Shown in pieces: positions 43,201-58,200 of a stretch of DNA of 64,000 nt (the first letter of the stretch is position 1; every line of letters starts with the position of its first letter). The notes under the pieces were generated by a model. The model did no database searches and was not told the origin of the DNA. It saw only the letters and a list, made by a program, of their open reading frames with translations. The stretch comes from Nemertoderma westbladi (lineage: Eukaryota; Xenacoelomorpha; Nemertodermatida; Nemertodermatidae). The translations under genes and the position numbers were made by a program. The stretch lies in the NCBI GenBank assembly GCA_032718475.1, contig JAUCBJ010007911.1:1-64000 (forward strand). Direction: 5' to 3'.

Positions 43201-46200
43201 GTGAGTATGTGTCTGTGTGTAGATTATCGAGGTGAGTATGTGTTTGTGTGTAGATTATCGCGCTCAGTACGTCTGTGTGTAGATTATCGAGCTCAGTACG
43301 TCTGTGTGTAGATTATCGCGCTCAGTACGACTGGGTGTAGATTATCGAACTCAGTACGTCTGTGTGTAGATTATCGAGCTCAGTACGTCTGTGTGTGTAG
43401 ATTATCGAGCTCATTACGTCTGTGTGTAGATTATCGAGCTCAGTACGTCTGTGTGTAGTTTATCGAGCTCAGTACGACTGGGTGTAGATTATCGAACTCA
43501 GTACGTCTGTGTGTAGATTATCGAGCTCAGTACGTCTGTGTGTGTAGATTATCGAGCTCATTACGTCTGTGTGTAGATTATCGAGCTCAGTACGTCTGTG
43601 TGTAGTTTATCGAGCTCAGTACGACTGTGTGTAGATTATCGAGCTCAGTACGACTGTGTGTAGATTATCGAGCTCAGTACGACTGGGTGTAGATTATCGA
43701 ACTCAGTACGTCTGTGTGTAGATTATCGAGCTCAGTACGTCTGTGTGTGTAGATTATCGAGCTCATTACGTCTGTGTGTAGATTATCGAGCTCAGTACGT
43801 CTGTGTGTAGTTTATCGAGCTCAGTACGACTGTGTGTAGATTATCGAGCTCAGTACGACTGGGTGTAGATTATCGAACTCAGTACGTCTGTGTGTAGATT
43901 ATCGAGCTCAGTACGTCTGTGTGTGTAGATTATCGAGCTCATTACGTCTGTGTGTAGATTATCGAGCTCAGTACGTCTGTGTGTGTAGATTATCGAGCTC
44001 ATTACGTCTGTGTGTAGATTATCGAGCTCAGTACGTCTGTGTGTGTAGATTATCGAGCTCAGTACGTCTGTGTGTAGATTATCGAGCTCAGTACGTCTGT
44101 GTGTAGATTATCGAGCTCAGTACGTCTGTGTGTAGATTATCGAACTCAGAACGTCTGTGTGTAGATTATCGAGGTCAGTACGTCTGTGTGTAGATTATCG
44201 AGCTCAGTACGTCTGTGTGTGTAGATTATCGAGCTCATTACGTCTGTGTGTAGATTATCGAGCTCAGTACGTCTGTGTGTGTAGATTATCGAGCTCAGTA
44301 CGTCTGTGTGTAGATTATCGAGCTCAGTACGTCTGTGTGTGTAGATTATCGAGCTCAGTACGTCTGTGTGTAGATTATCGAGCTCATTACGTCTGTGTGT
44401 AGATTATCGCGTTCAGTACGTCTGTGTGTAGATTATCGAGCTCAGTACGTCGTGTGTGTAGATTATCGAGCTCAGTACGTCTGTGTGTAGATTATCGAGC
44501 TCATTACGTCTGTGTGTAGATTATCGAGCTCAGTACGTCTGTGTGTAGATTATCGAGCTCAGTACGTCTGTGTGTAGATTATCGAGCTCAGTACGTCTGG
44601 TGTGTAGATTATCGAGCTCAGTACGTCTGTGTGTAGATTATCGAGCTCAGTACGTCTGTGTGTAGATTATCGAGCTCAGTACGTCTGTGTGTAGATTATC
44701 GAGCTCAGTACGTCTGTGTGTAGATTATCGAGCTCAGTACGTCTGTGTGTAGATTATCGAGCTCAGTACGTCTGTGTGTGTAGATTATCGAGCTCAGTAC
44801 GTCTGTGTGTAGATTATCGAGCTCAGTACGTCTGTGTGTAGATTATCGAGCTCAGTACGTCTGTGTGTAGATTATCGAGCTCAGTACGTCTGTGTGTAGA
44901 TTATCGAGCTCAGTACGTCTGTGTGTAGATTATCGAGCTCAGTACGTCTGTGTGTAGATTATCGCGCTCATTACGTCTGTGTGTAGATTATCGAGCTCAG
45001 TACGTCTGTGTGTGTAGATTATCGAGCTCAGTACGTCTGTGTGTAGATTATCGAGCTCATTACGTCTGTGTGTAGATTATCGAGCTCAGTACGTCGTGTG
45101 TGTAGATTATCGAGCTCAGTACGTCTGTGTGTAGATTATCGAGCTCAGTACGTCGTGTGTGTAGATTATCGAGCTCAGTACGTCTGTGTGTAGATTATCG
45201 AGCTCAGTACGTCTGTGTGTAGATTATCGAGCTCAGTACGTCTGTGTGTAGATTATCGAGCTCAGTACGTCTGTGTGTAGATTATCGAACTCAGTACGTC
45301 TGTGTGTAGATTATCGAGCTCAGTACGTCTGTGTGTAGATTATCGAGCTCAGTACGTCTGTGTGTAGATTATCGAGCTCAGTACGTCTGTGTGTGTAGAT
45401 TATCGAGCTCAGTACGTCTGTGTGTGTAGATTATCGAGCTCAGTACGTCTGTGTGTAGATTATCGAGCTCAGTACGTCTGTGTGTGTAGATTATCGAGCT
45501 CAGTACGTCTGTGTGTAGATTATCGAGCTCAGTACGTCTGTGTGTGTAGATTATCGAACTCAGTACGTCTGTGTGTAGATTATCGAGCTCAGTACGTCGT
45601 GTGTGTAGATTATCGAGCTCATTACGTCGTGTGTGTAGATTATCGAGCTCAGTACGTCTGTGTGTGTAGATTATCGCGCTCAGTACGTCTGTGTGTGTAG
45701 ATTATCGCGCTCAGTACGTCTGTGTGTAGATTATCGAGCTCAGTACGTCTGTGTGTAGATTATCGAGCTCAGTACGTCTGTGTGTAGATTATCGCGCTCA
45801 GTACGTCTGTGTGTAGATTATCGAGCTCAGTACGTCTGTGCGTGTAGATTATCGAGCTCAGTACGTCTGTGTGTGTAGATTATCGAGCTCAGTACGTCTG
45901 TGTGTAGATTATCGAGCTCAGTACGTCTGTGTGTAGATTATCGAGCTCAGTGCGTCTGTGTGTGTAGATTATCGAGCTCAGTACGTCTGTGTGTAGATTA
46001 TCGCGCTCAGTACGTCTGTGTGTGTAGATTATCGAGCTCAGTACGTCTGTGTGTAGATTATCGAGCTCAGTACGTCTGTGTGTAGATTATCGAGCTCAGT
46101 ACGTCTGTGTGTGTAGATTATCGCGCTCAGTACGTCTGTGTGTGTAGATTATCGCGCTCATTACGTCTGTGTGTGTAGATTATCGCGCTCAGTACGTCTG

Positions 46201-49200
46201 TGTGTAGATTATCGAGCTCAGTACGACTGGCTGTAGATTATCGAACTCAGTACGTCTGTGTGTAGATTATCGAACTCAGTACGTCTGTGTGTAGATTATC
46301 GAGCTCAGTACGTCTGTGTGTAGATTATCGAGCTCAGTACGTCTGTGTGTAGATTATCGAACTCAGTACGTCTGTGTGTAGATTATCGAGCTCAGTACGA
46401 CTGGGTGTAGATTATCGAACTCAGTACGTCTGTGTGTAGATTATCGAGCACAGTACGTCTGTATGTAGATTATCGAGCTCAGTACGTCTGTGTGTGTAGA
46501 TTATCGCGCTCAGTACGTCTGTGTGTAGATTATCGAGCTCAGTACGTCTGTGTGTAGATTATCGAGCTCAGTACGTCTGTGTGTAGATTATCGAGCCCAG
46601 TACGTCTGTGTGTAGATTATCGAGCTCAGTACGTCTGTGTGTAGATTATCGAGCTCAGTACGACTGGGTGTAGATTATCGAACTCAGTACGTCTGTGTGT
46701 AGATTATCAAGCTCAGTACGTCTGTGTGTGGATTATCGAGCTCAGTACGTCTGTGTGTAGATTATCGAGCTCAGTACGTCTGTGTGTAGATTATCGAGCT
46801 CAGTACGTCTGTGTGTAGATTATCGAGCTCAGTACGACTGGGTGTAGATTATCGAACTCAGTACGTCTGTGTGTAGATTATCGAGCTCAGTACGTCTGTG
46901 TGTAGATTATCGAGCTCAGTACGTCTGTGTGTAGATTATCGAGGTCATTACGTCTGTGTGTGTAGATTATCGAGCTCAGTACGTCTGCGTGTAGATTATC
47001 GAGCTCAGTACGTCTGTGTGTGTAGATTATCGCGCTCAGTACGTCTGTGTGTAGATTATCGAGCTCAGTACGTCTGTGTGTAGATTATCGAGCTCATTAC
47101 GTCTGTGTGTGTAGATTATCGCGCTCAGTACGTCTGTGTGTAGATTATCGAGCTCAGTACGTCTGTGTGTAGATTATCGAGCTCATTACGTCTGTGTGTG
47201 TAGATTATCGAGCTCAGTACGTCTGTGTGTAGATTATCGCGCTCAGTACGTCTGTGTGTAGATTATCGAGCTCAGTACGTCTGTGTGTAGATTATTGAGC
47301 TCATAACGTTTGTGTGTAGATTATCGAGCTCAGTACGTCTGTGTGTGTAGATTATCGCGCTCAGTACGTCTGTGTGTAGATTATCGAGCTCAGTACGTCT
47401 GTGTGTAGATTATCGAGCTCATAACGTTTGTGTGTAGATTATCGAGCTCAGTACGTCTGTGTGTATATTATCGAGCTCAGTACGTCTGTGTGTAGATTAT
47501 CGAGCTCAGTACGTCTGTGTGTAGATTATCGAGCTCAGTACGTCTGTGTGTAGATTATCGAGCTCATAACGTCTGTGTGTAGATTATCGAGCTCAGTACG
47601 TCTGTGTGCAGATTATCGAGCTCAGTACGACTGTGTGTAGATTATCGAGCTCAGTATGTCTGTGTGTAGATTATCGAGCTCATTACGTATGTGTGTAGAT
47701 TATCGAGCTCAGTACGTCTGTGTGTAGATTATCGAGCTCAGTACGTCTGTGTGTAGATTATCGAGCTCAGTACGTCCGTGTGTAGATTATCGCGCTCAGT
47801 ACGTCTGTGTGTAGATTATCGAGCTGAGTACGTCTGTGTGTAGATTATCGAGCTCAGTACGTCTGTGTGTAGTTTTTCGCGCTCATTACGTCTGTGTGTG
47901 TAGATTATCGAGCTCAGTACGTCTGTGTGTATGTTGATTATCGCGCTCAGTACGTCTGTGTGTAGATTATCGAGCTCAGTACGTCTGTGTGTAGATTATC
48001 GAGCTCAGTACGTCTGTGTGTAGTTTTTCGCGCTCATTACGTCTGTGTGTGTAGATTATCGAGCTCAGTACGTCTGTGTGTATGTTGATTATCGCGCTCA
48101 GTACGTCTGTGTGTAGATTATCGAGCTCAGTACGTCTGTTTGTAGATTATCGAGCTCAGTACGTCTGTGTGTATATTACCGCGCTCAGTACGTCTGTGTG
48201 TATGTTGATTATCGCGCTCAGTACGTCTGTGTGTAGATTATCGAGCTCAGTACGTCTGTTTGTAGATTATCGAGCTCAGTACGTCTGTGTGTATATTACC
48301 GCGCTCAGTACGTCTGTGTGTGTAGATTATCGAGCTCAGTACGTCTGTGTGTAGATTATCGCGCTCAGTACGTCTGTGTGTAGATTATCGAGCTCAGTAC
48401 GTCTGTGTGTAGATTATTGAGCTCATAACGTTTTTGTGTATATTATCGCGCTCAGTACGTCTGTGTGTAGATTATCGCGCTCAGTACGTCTGTGTGTATG
48501 TTGATTATCGCGCTCAGTACGTCTGTGTGTAGATTATCGCGCTCAGTACGTCTGTGTGTAGATTATCGAGCTCAGTACGTCTGTGTGTAGATTATCGAGC
48601 TCAGTACGTTTGTGTGTAGATTATCGAGCTCAGTACGTCTGTGTGTAGATTATCGAGCTCAGTACGTCTGTGTGTAGATTATCGAGCTCAGTACGTCTGT
48701 GTGTAGATTATTGAGCTCATAACGTTTGTGTGTAGATTATCGCGCTCAGTACGTCTGTGTGTAGATTATCGCGCTCATTACGTCTGTGTGTGTAGATTAT
48801 CGAGCTCAGTACGTCTGTGTGTAGATTATCGCGCTCAGTACGTCTGTGTGTAGATTATCGAGCTCAGTACGTCTGGGTGTAGATTATCAAGCTCAGTACG
48901 TTTGTGTGTAGATTATCGAGCTCAGTACGTCTGTGTGTAGATTATCGAGCTCAGTACGTCTGTGTGTAGATTATCGCGCTCAGTACGTCTGTGTGTAGAT
49001 TATCGAGCTCAGTACGTCTGTGTGTAGATTATCGAGCTCATAACGTTTGTGTGTAGATTATCGAGCTCAGTACGTCTGTGTGTAGATTATCGCGCTCATT
49101 ACGTCTGTGTGTGTAGATTATCGAGCTCAGTACGTCTGTGTGTAGATTATCGCGCTCAGTACGTCTGTGTGTAGATTATCGAGCTCAGTACGTCTGGGTG

Positions 49201-52200
49201 TAGATTATCAAGCTCAGTACGTTTGTGTGTAGATTATCGAGCTCAGTACGTCTGTGTGTAGATTATCGAGCTCAGTACGTCTGTGTGTAGATTATTGAGC
49301 TCATAACGTTTGTGTGTAGATTATCGCGCTCAGTACGTCTGTGTGTAGATTATCGCGCTCAGTACGTCTGTGTGTAGATTATCGAGCTCATAACGTTTGT
49401 GTGTAGATTATCGAGCTCAGTACGTCTGTGTGTAGATTATCGAGCTCGGTACGTCTGTGTGTAGATTATTGAGCTCATAACGTTTGTGTGTAGATTATCG
49501 CGCTCAGTACGTCTGTGTGTAGATTATCGAGCTCAGTACGTCTGTGTGTAGATTATCGAGCTCAGTACGTCTGTGTGTGTGTAGATTATCGAGCTGAGTA
49601 CGTCTGTGTGTAGATTATCGAGCCCAGTACGTCTGTGTGTAGATTATCGAGCTCAGTACGTCTGTGTGTAGATTATCGAGCTGAGTACGTCTGTGTGTAG
49701 ATTATCGAGCTCATTACGTCTGTGTGTAGAATATCGAGCTCATTACGTCTGTGTGTAGAATATCGAGCTCAGTACGTCTGTGTGTAGATTATCGAACTCA
49801 GTACGTCTGTGTGTAGATTATCGAGCTCAGTACGTCTGTGTGTAGATTATCGAGCTCAGTACGTCTGTGTGTAGAATTTCGAGCTCATTACGTCAGTGTG
49901 TAGATTATCGAGCTCAGTACGACTGTGTGTAGATTATCGAACTCAGTACGTCTGTGTGTAGATTATCGAGCTCAGTACGTCTGTGTGTAGATTATCGAGC
50001 TCAGTACGTCTGTGTGTAGATTATCGAGCTGAGTACGTCTGTGTGTAGATTATCGAGCTCATTACGTCTGTGTGTAGAATATCGAGCTCATTACGTCTGT
50101 GTGTAGAATATCGAGCTCAGTACGTCTGTGTGTAGATTATCGAACTCAGTACGTCTGTGTGTAGATTATCGAGCTCAGTACGTCTGTGTGTAGATTATCG
50201 AGCTCAGTACGTCTGTGTGTAGAATTTCGAGCTCATTACGTCAGTGTGTAGATTATCGAGCTCAGTACGACTGTGTGTAGATTATCGAACTCAGTACGTC
50301 TGTGTGTAGATTATCGAGCTCAGTACGTCTGTGTGTAGATTATCGAGCCCAGTACGTCTGTGTGTAGATTATCGAGCTCAGTACGTCTGTGTGTAGATTA
50401 TCGAGCTGAGTACGTCTGTGTGTAGATTATCGAGCTCATTACGTCTGTGTGTAGAATATCGAGCTCATTACGTCTGTGTGTAGAATATCGAGCTCAGTAC
50501 GTCTGTGTGTAGATTATCGAACTCAGTACGTCTGTGTGTAGATTATCGAGCTCAGTACGTCTGTGTGTAGATTATCGAGCTCAGTACGTCTGTGTGTAGA
50601 ATTTCGAGCTCATTACGTCAGTGTGTAGATTATCGAGCTCAGTACGACTGTGTGTAGATTATCGAACTCAGTACGTCTGTGTGTAGATTATCGAGCTCAG
50701 TACGTCTGTGTGTAGATTATCGAGCTCAGTACGTCTGTGTGTAGATTATCGAGCTCAGTACGTCTGTGTGTAGATTATCGAGCTCAGTACGTCTGTGTGT
50801 AGATTATCGAGCTCATTACGTCTGTGTGTAGATTATCGAGCTCAGTACGTCTGTGTGTAGATTATCGAGCTCATTACGTCTGTGTGTAGATTATCGAGCT
50901 CAGTACGACTGTGTGTAGATTATCGAGCTCAGTACGTCTGTGTGTAGATTATCGAGCTCAGTACGACTGTGTGTAGATTATCGAGCTCAGTATGTCTGTG
51001 TGTAGATTATCGAGCTCATTACGTCTGTGTGTAGTTTTTCGCGCTCATTACGTCTGTGTGTAGATTATCGAGCTCAGTACGTCTGTGTGTAGATTATCGA
51101 GCTCAGTACGTCAGTGTGTAGAATATCGAGCTCAGTACGTCTGTGTGTAGTTTTTCTCGCTCATTACGTCTGTGTGTGTAGATTATCGAGCTCAGTACGT
51201 CTGTGTGTAGATTATCGAGCTCAGTACGTCTGTGTGTAGATTATCGAGCTCATCACGTCTGTATGTAGAATATCGCGCTCAGTACGTCTGTGTGTAGTTT
51301 TTCGCGCTCATTACGTCTGTGTGTGTAGATTATCGAGCTCAGTACGTCTGTGTGTAGATTATCGAACTCAGTACGTCTGTGTGTAGATTATCGAGCTCAG
51401 TACGTCTGTGTGTAGATTATCGAACTCAGTACGTCTGTGTGTAGATTATCGAGCTCATTACGTATGTGTGTAGATTATCGAGCTCAGTACGTATATGTGT
51501 AGATTATCGAGCTCATTACGTCTGTGTGTGTAGATTATCGAGCTCATTACGTCTGTGTGTAGATTATCGAGCTCAGTACGTCTGTGTGTAGATTATCGAG
51601 CCCAGTACGTCTGTGTGTAGATTATCGAGCTCAGTACGTCTGTGTGTAGATTATCGAGCTCAGTACGTCTGTGTGTAGATTATCGAGCTCAGTACGTCTG
51701 TGTGTAGATTATCGAGCTCATCACGTCTGTGTGTAGAATATCGAGCTCATAACGTTTGTGTGTAGATTATCGAGCTCAGTACGTCTGTGTGTAGATTATC
51801 GAGCTCAGTACGTCTGTGTGTAGATTATTGAGCTCATAACGTCTGTGTGTAGATTATCGCGCTCAGTACGTCTGTGTGTAGATTATCGAGCTCAGTACGT
51901 CTGGGTGTAGATTATCAAGCTCAGTACGTTTGTGTGTAGATTATCGAGCTCAGTACGTCTGTGTGTAGATTATCGAGCTCAGTACGTCTGTGTGTAGATT
52001 ATCGCGCTCAGTACGTCTGTGTGTAGATTATCGAGCTCAGTACGTCTGTGTGTAGATTATCGAGCTCATAACGTTTGTGTGTAGATTATCGAGCTCAGTA
52101 CGTCTGTGTGTAGATTATCGCGCTCAGTACGTCTGTGTGTAGATTATCGCGCTCATTACGTCTGTGTGTGTAGATTATCGAGCTCAGTACGTCTGTGTGT

Positions 52201-55200
52201 AGATTATCGCGCTCAGTACGTCTGTGTGTAGATTATCGAGCTCAGTACGTCTGGGTGTAGATTATCAAGCTCAGTACGTTTGTGTGTAGATTATCGAGCT
52301 CAGTACGTCTGTGTGTAGATTATCGAGCTCAGTACGTCTGTGTGTAGATTATTGAGCTCATAACGTTTGTGTGTAGATTATCGCGCTCAGTACGTCTGTG
52401 TGTAGATTATCGCGCTCAGTACGTCTGTGTGTAGATTATCGAGCTCATAACGTTTGTGTGTAGATTATCGAGCTCAGTACGTCTGTGTGTAGATTATCGA
52501 GCTCGGTACGTCTGTGTGTAGATTATTGAGCTCATAACGTTTGTGTGTAGATTATCGCGCTCAGTACGTCTGTGTGTAGATTATCGAGCTCAGTACGTCT
52601 GTGTGTAGATTATCGAGCTCAGTACGTCTGTGTGTGTGTAGATTATCGAGCTGAGTACGTCTGTGTGTAGATTATCGAGCCCAGTACGTCTGTGTGTAGT
52701 TTTTCGCGCTCATTACGTCTGTGTGTAGATTATCGAGCTCAGTACGTCTGTGTGTAGATTATCGAGCTCAGTACGTCTGTGTGTAGAATATCGAGCTCAG
52801 TACGTCTGTGTGTAGTTTTTCTCGCTCATTACGTCTGTGTGTGTAGATTATCGAGCTCAGTACGTCTGTGTGTAGATTATCGAGCTCAGTACGTCTGTGT
52901 GTAGATTATCGAGCTCATCACGTCTGTATGTAGAATATCGCGCTCAGTACGTCTGTGTGTAGTTTTTCGCGCTCATTACGTCTGTGTGTGTAGATTATCG
53001 AGCTCAGTACGTCTGTGTGTAGATTATCGATCTCAGTACGTCTGTGTGTAGATTATCGAGCTCAGTACGTCTGTGTGTAGATTATCGAACTCAGTACGTC
53101 TGTGTGTAGATTATCGAGCTCATTACGTATGTGTGTAGATTATCGAGCTCAGTACGTATATGTGTAGATTATCGAGCTCATTACGTCTGTGTGTGTAGAT
53201 TATCGAGCTCATTACGTCTGTGTGTAGATTATCGAGCTCAGTACGTCTGTGTGTAGATTATCGAGCCCAGTACGTCTGTGTGTAGATTATCGAGCTCAGT
53301 ACGTCTGTGTGTAGATTATCGAGCTCAGTACGTCTGTGTGTAGATTATCGAGCTCAGTACGTCTGTGTGTAGATTATTGAGCTCATAACGTCTGTGTGTA
53401 GATTATCGCGCTCAGTACGTCTGTGTGTAGATTATCGAGCTCAGTACGTCTGGGTGTAGATTATCAAGCTCAGTACGTTTGTGTGTAGATTATCGAGCTC
53501 AGTACGTCTGTGTGTAGATTATCGAGCTCAGTACGTCTGTGTGTAGATTATCGCGCTCAGTACGTCTGTGTGTAGATTATCGAGCTCAGTACGTCTGTGT
53601 GTAGATTATCGAGCTCATAACGTTTGTGTGTAGATTATCGAGCTCAGTACGTCTGTGTGTAGATTATCGAGCTCAGTACGTCTGTGTGTAGATTATTGAG
53701 CTCATAACGTTTGTGTGTAGATTATCGCGCTCAGTACGTCTGTGTGTAGATTATCGCGCTCATTACGTCTGTGTGTGTAGATTATCGAGCTCAGTACGTC
53801 TGTGTGTAGATTATCGCGCTCAGTACGTCTGTGTGTAGATTATCGAGCTCATAACGTTTGTGTGTAGATTATCGCGCTCAGTACGTCTGTGTGTAGATTA
53901 TCGCGCTCAGTACGTCTGTGTGTAGATTATCGAGCTCAGTACGTCTGTGTGTAGATTATTGAGCTCATAACGTTTGTGTGTAGATTATCGCGCTCAGTAC
54001 GTCTGTGTGTAGATTATCGCGCTCAGTACGTCTGTGTGTAGATTATCGAGCTCATAACGTTTGTGTGTAGATTATCGAGCTTAGTACGTCTGTGTGTAGA
54101 TTATCGAGCTCGGTACGTCTGTGTGTAGATTATTGAGCTCATAACGTTTGTGTGTAGATTATCGCGCTCAGTACGTCTGTGTGTAGATTATCGAGCTCAG
54201 TACGTCTGTGTGTAGATTATCGAGCTCAGTACGTCTGTGTGTGTGTAGATTATCGAGCTGAGTACGTCTGTGTGTAGATTATCGAGCCCAGTACGTCTGT
54301 GTGTAGATTATCGAGCTCAGTACGTCTGTGTGTAGATTATCGAGCTGAGTACGTCTGTGTGTAGATTATCGAGCTCATTACGTCTGTGTGTAGAATATCG
54401 AGCTCATTACGTCTGTGTGTAGAATATCGAGCTCAGTACGTCTGTGTGTAGATTATCGAACTCAGTACGTCTGTGTGTAGATTATCGAGCTCAGTACGTC
54501 TGTGTGTAGATTATCGAGCTCAGTACGTCTGTGTGTAGATTATCGAGCTCAGTACGTCTGTGTGTAGATTATCGAGCTCAGTACGTCTGTGTGTAGATTA
54601 TCGAGCTCAGTACGACTGTGTGTAGATTATCGAACTCAGTACGTCTGTGTGTAGATTATCGAGCTCAGTACGTCTGTGTGTAGATTATCGAGCTCAGTAC
54701 GTCTGTGTGTAGATTATCGAGCTCAGTACGTCTGTGTGTAGATTATCGAGCTCAGTACGTCTGTGTGTAGATTATCGAGCTCATTACGTCTGTGTGTAGA
54801 TTATCGAGCTCAGTACGTCTGTGTGTAGATTATCGAGCTCATTACGTCTGTGTGTAGATTATCGAGCTCAGTACGACTGTGTGTAGATTATCGAGCTCAG
54901 TACGTCTGTGTGTAGATTATCGAGCTCAGTACGTCTGTGTGTAGATTATCGAGCTCAGTACGTCTGTGTGTGTAGATTATCGAGCTCAGTACGTCTGTGT
55001 GTAGATTATCGAGCTCATTACGTCTGTGTGTAGATTATCGAGCTCAGTACGACTGTGTGTAGATTATCGAGCTCAGTACGTCTGTGTGTAGATTATCGAG
55101 CTCAGTATGTCTGTGTGTAGATTATCGAGCTCATTACGTCTGTGTGTAGTTTTTCGCGCTCATTGCGTCTGTGTGTAGATTATCGAGCTCAGTACGTCTG

Positions 55201-58200
55201 TGTGTAGATTATCGAGCTCAGTACGTCTGTGTGTAGAATATCGAGCTCAGTACGTCTGTGTGTAGTTTTTCTCGCTCATTACGTCTGTGTGTGTAGATTA
55301 TCGAGCTCAGTACGTCTGTGTGTAGATTATCGAGCTCAGTACGTCTGTGTGTAGATTATCGAGCTCATCACGTCTGTATGTAGAATATCGCGCTCAGTAC
55401 GTCTGTGTGTAGTTTTTCGCGCTCATTACGTCTGTGTGTGTAGATTATCGAGCTCAGTACGTCTGTGTGTAGATTATCGAACTCAGTACGTCTGTGTGTA
55501 GATTATCGAGCTCAGTACGTCTGTGTGTAGATTATCGAACTCAGTACGTCTGTGTGTAGATTATCGAGCTCATTACGTATGTGTGTAGATTATCGAGCTC
55601 AGTACGTATATGTGTAGATTATCGAGCTCATTACGTCTGTGTGTGTAGATTATCGAGCTCATTACGTCTGTGTGTAGATTATCGAGCTCAGTACGTCTGT
55701 GTGTAGATTATCGAGCCCAGTACGTCTGTGTGTAGATTATCGAGCTCAGTACGTCTGTGTGTAGATTATCGAGCTCAGTACGTCTGTGTGTAGATTATCG
55801 AGCTCAGTACGTCTGTGTGTAGATTATCGAGCTCATCACGTCTGTGTGTAGAATATCGAGCTCATAACGTTTGTGTGTAGATTATCGAGCTCAGTACGTC
55901 TGTGTGTAGATTATCGAGCTCAGTACGTCTGTGTGTAGATTATTGAGCTCATAACGTCTGTGTGTAGATTATCGCGCTCAGTACGTCTGTGTGTAGATTA
56001 TCGAGCTCAGTACGTCTGGGTGTAGATTATCAAGCTCAGTACGTTTGTGTGTAGATTATCGAGCTCAGTACGTCTGTGTGTAGATTATCGAGCTCAGTAC
56101 GTCTGTGTGTAGATTATCGCGCTCAGTACGTCTGTGTGTAGATTATCGAGCTCAGTACGTCTGTGTGTAGATTATCGAGCTCATAACGTTTGTGTGTAGA
56201 TTATCGAGCTCAGTACGTCTGTGTGTAGATTATCGAGCTCAGTACGTCTGTGTGTTGATTATTGAGCTCATAACGTTTGTGTGTAGATTATCGCGCTCAG
56301 TACGTCTGTGTGTAGATTATCGCGCTCATTACGTCTGTGTGTGTAGATTATCGAGCTCAGTACGTCTGTGAATAGATTATCGCGCTCAGTACGTCTGTGT
56401 GTAGATTATCGAGCTCAGTACGTCTGGGTGTAGATTATCAAGCTCAGTACGTTTGTGTGTAGATTATCGAGCTCAGTACGTCTGTGTGTAGATTATCGAG
56501 CTCAGTACGTCTGTGTGTAGATTATTGAGCTCATAACGTTTGTGTGTAGATTATCGCGCTCAGTACGTCTGTGTGTAGATTATCGCGCTCAGTACGTCTG
56601 TGTGTAGATTATCGAGCTCATAACGTTTGTGTGTAGATTATCGAGCTCAGTACGTCTGTGTGTAGATTATCGAGCTCGGTACGTCTGTGTGTAGATTATT
56701 GAGCTCATAACGTTTGTGTGTAGATTATCGCGCTCAGTTCGTCTGTGTGTAGATTATCGAGCTCAGTACGTCTGTGTGTAGATTATCGAGCTCAGTACGT
56801 CTGTGTGTGTGTAGATTATCGAGCTGAGTACGTCTGTGTGTAGATTATCGAGCCCAGTACGTCTGTGTGTAGATTATCGAGCTCAGTACGTCTGTGTGTA
56901 GATTATCGAGCTGAGTACGTCTGTGTGTAGATTATCGAGCTCATTACGTCTGTGTGTAGAATATCGAGCTCATTACGTCTGTGTGTAGAATATCGAGCTC
57001 AGTACGTCTGTGTGTAGATTATCGAACTCAGTACGTCTGTGTGTAGATTATCGAGCTCAGTACGTCTGTGTGTAGATTATCGAGCTCAGTACGTCTGTGT
57101 GTAGAATTTCGAGCTCATTACGTCAGTGTGTAGATTATCGAGCTCAGTACGACTGTGTGTAGATTATCGAACTCAGTACGTCTGTGTGTAGATTATCGAG
57201 CTCAGTACGTCTGTGTGTAGATTATCGAGCTCAGTACGTCTGTGTGTAGATTATGGAGCTCAGTACGTCTGTGTGTAGATTATCGAGCTCAGTACGTCTG
57301 TGTGTAGATTATCGAGCTCATTACGTCTGTGTGTAGATTATCGAGCTCAGTACGTCTGTGTGTGTAGATTATCGAGCTCAGTACGTCTGTGTGTAGATTA
57401 TCGAGCTCATTACGTCTGTGTGTAGATTATCGAGCTCAGTACGACTGTGTGTAGATTATCGAGCTCAGTACGTCTGTGTGTAGATTATCGAGCTCAGTAT
57501 GTCTGTGTGTAGATTATCGAGCTCATTACGTCTGTGTGTAGTTTTTCGCGCTCATTGCGTCTGTGTGTAGATTATCGAGCTCAGTACGTCTGTGTGTAGA
57601 TTATCGAGCTCAGTACGTCTGTGTGTAGAATATCGAGCTCAGTACGTCTGTGTGTAGTTTTTCTCGCTCATTACGTCTGTGTGTGTAGATTATCGAGCTC
57701 AGTACGTCTGTGTGTAGATTATCGAGCTCAGTACGTCTGTGTGTAGATTATCGAGCTCATCACGTCTGTATGTAGAATATCGCGCTCAGTACGTCTGTGT
57801 GTAGTTTTTCGCGCTCATTACGTCTGTGTGTGTAGATTATCGAGCTCAGTACGTCTGTGTGTAGATTATCGAACTCAGTACGTCTGTGTGTAGATTATCG
57901 AGCTCAGTACGTCTGTGTGTAGATTATCGAACTCAGTACGTCTGTGTGTAGATTATCGAGCTCATTACGTATGTGTGTAGATTATCGAGCTCAGTACGTA
58001 TATGTGTAGATTATCGAGCTCATTACGTCTGTGTGTGTAGATTATCGAGCTCATTACGTCTGTGTGTAGATTATCGAGCTCAGTACGTCTGTGTGTAGAT
58101 TATCGAGCCCAGTACGTCTGTGTGTAGATTATCGAGCTCAGTACGTCTGTGTGTAGATTATCGAGCTCAGTACGTCTGTGTGTAGATTATCGAGCTCAGT

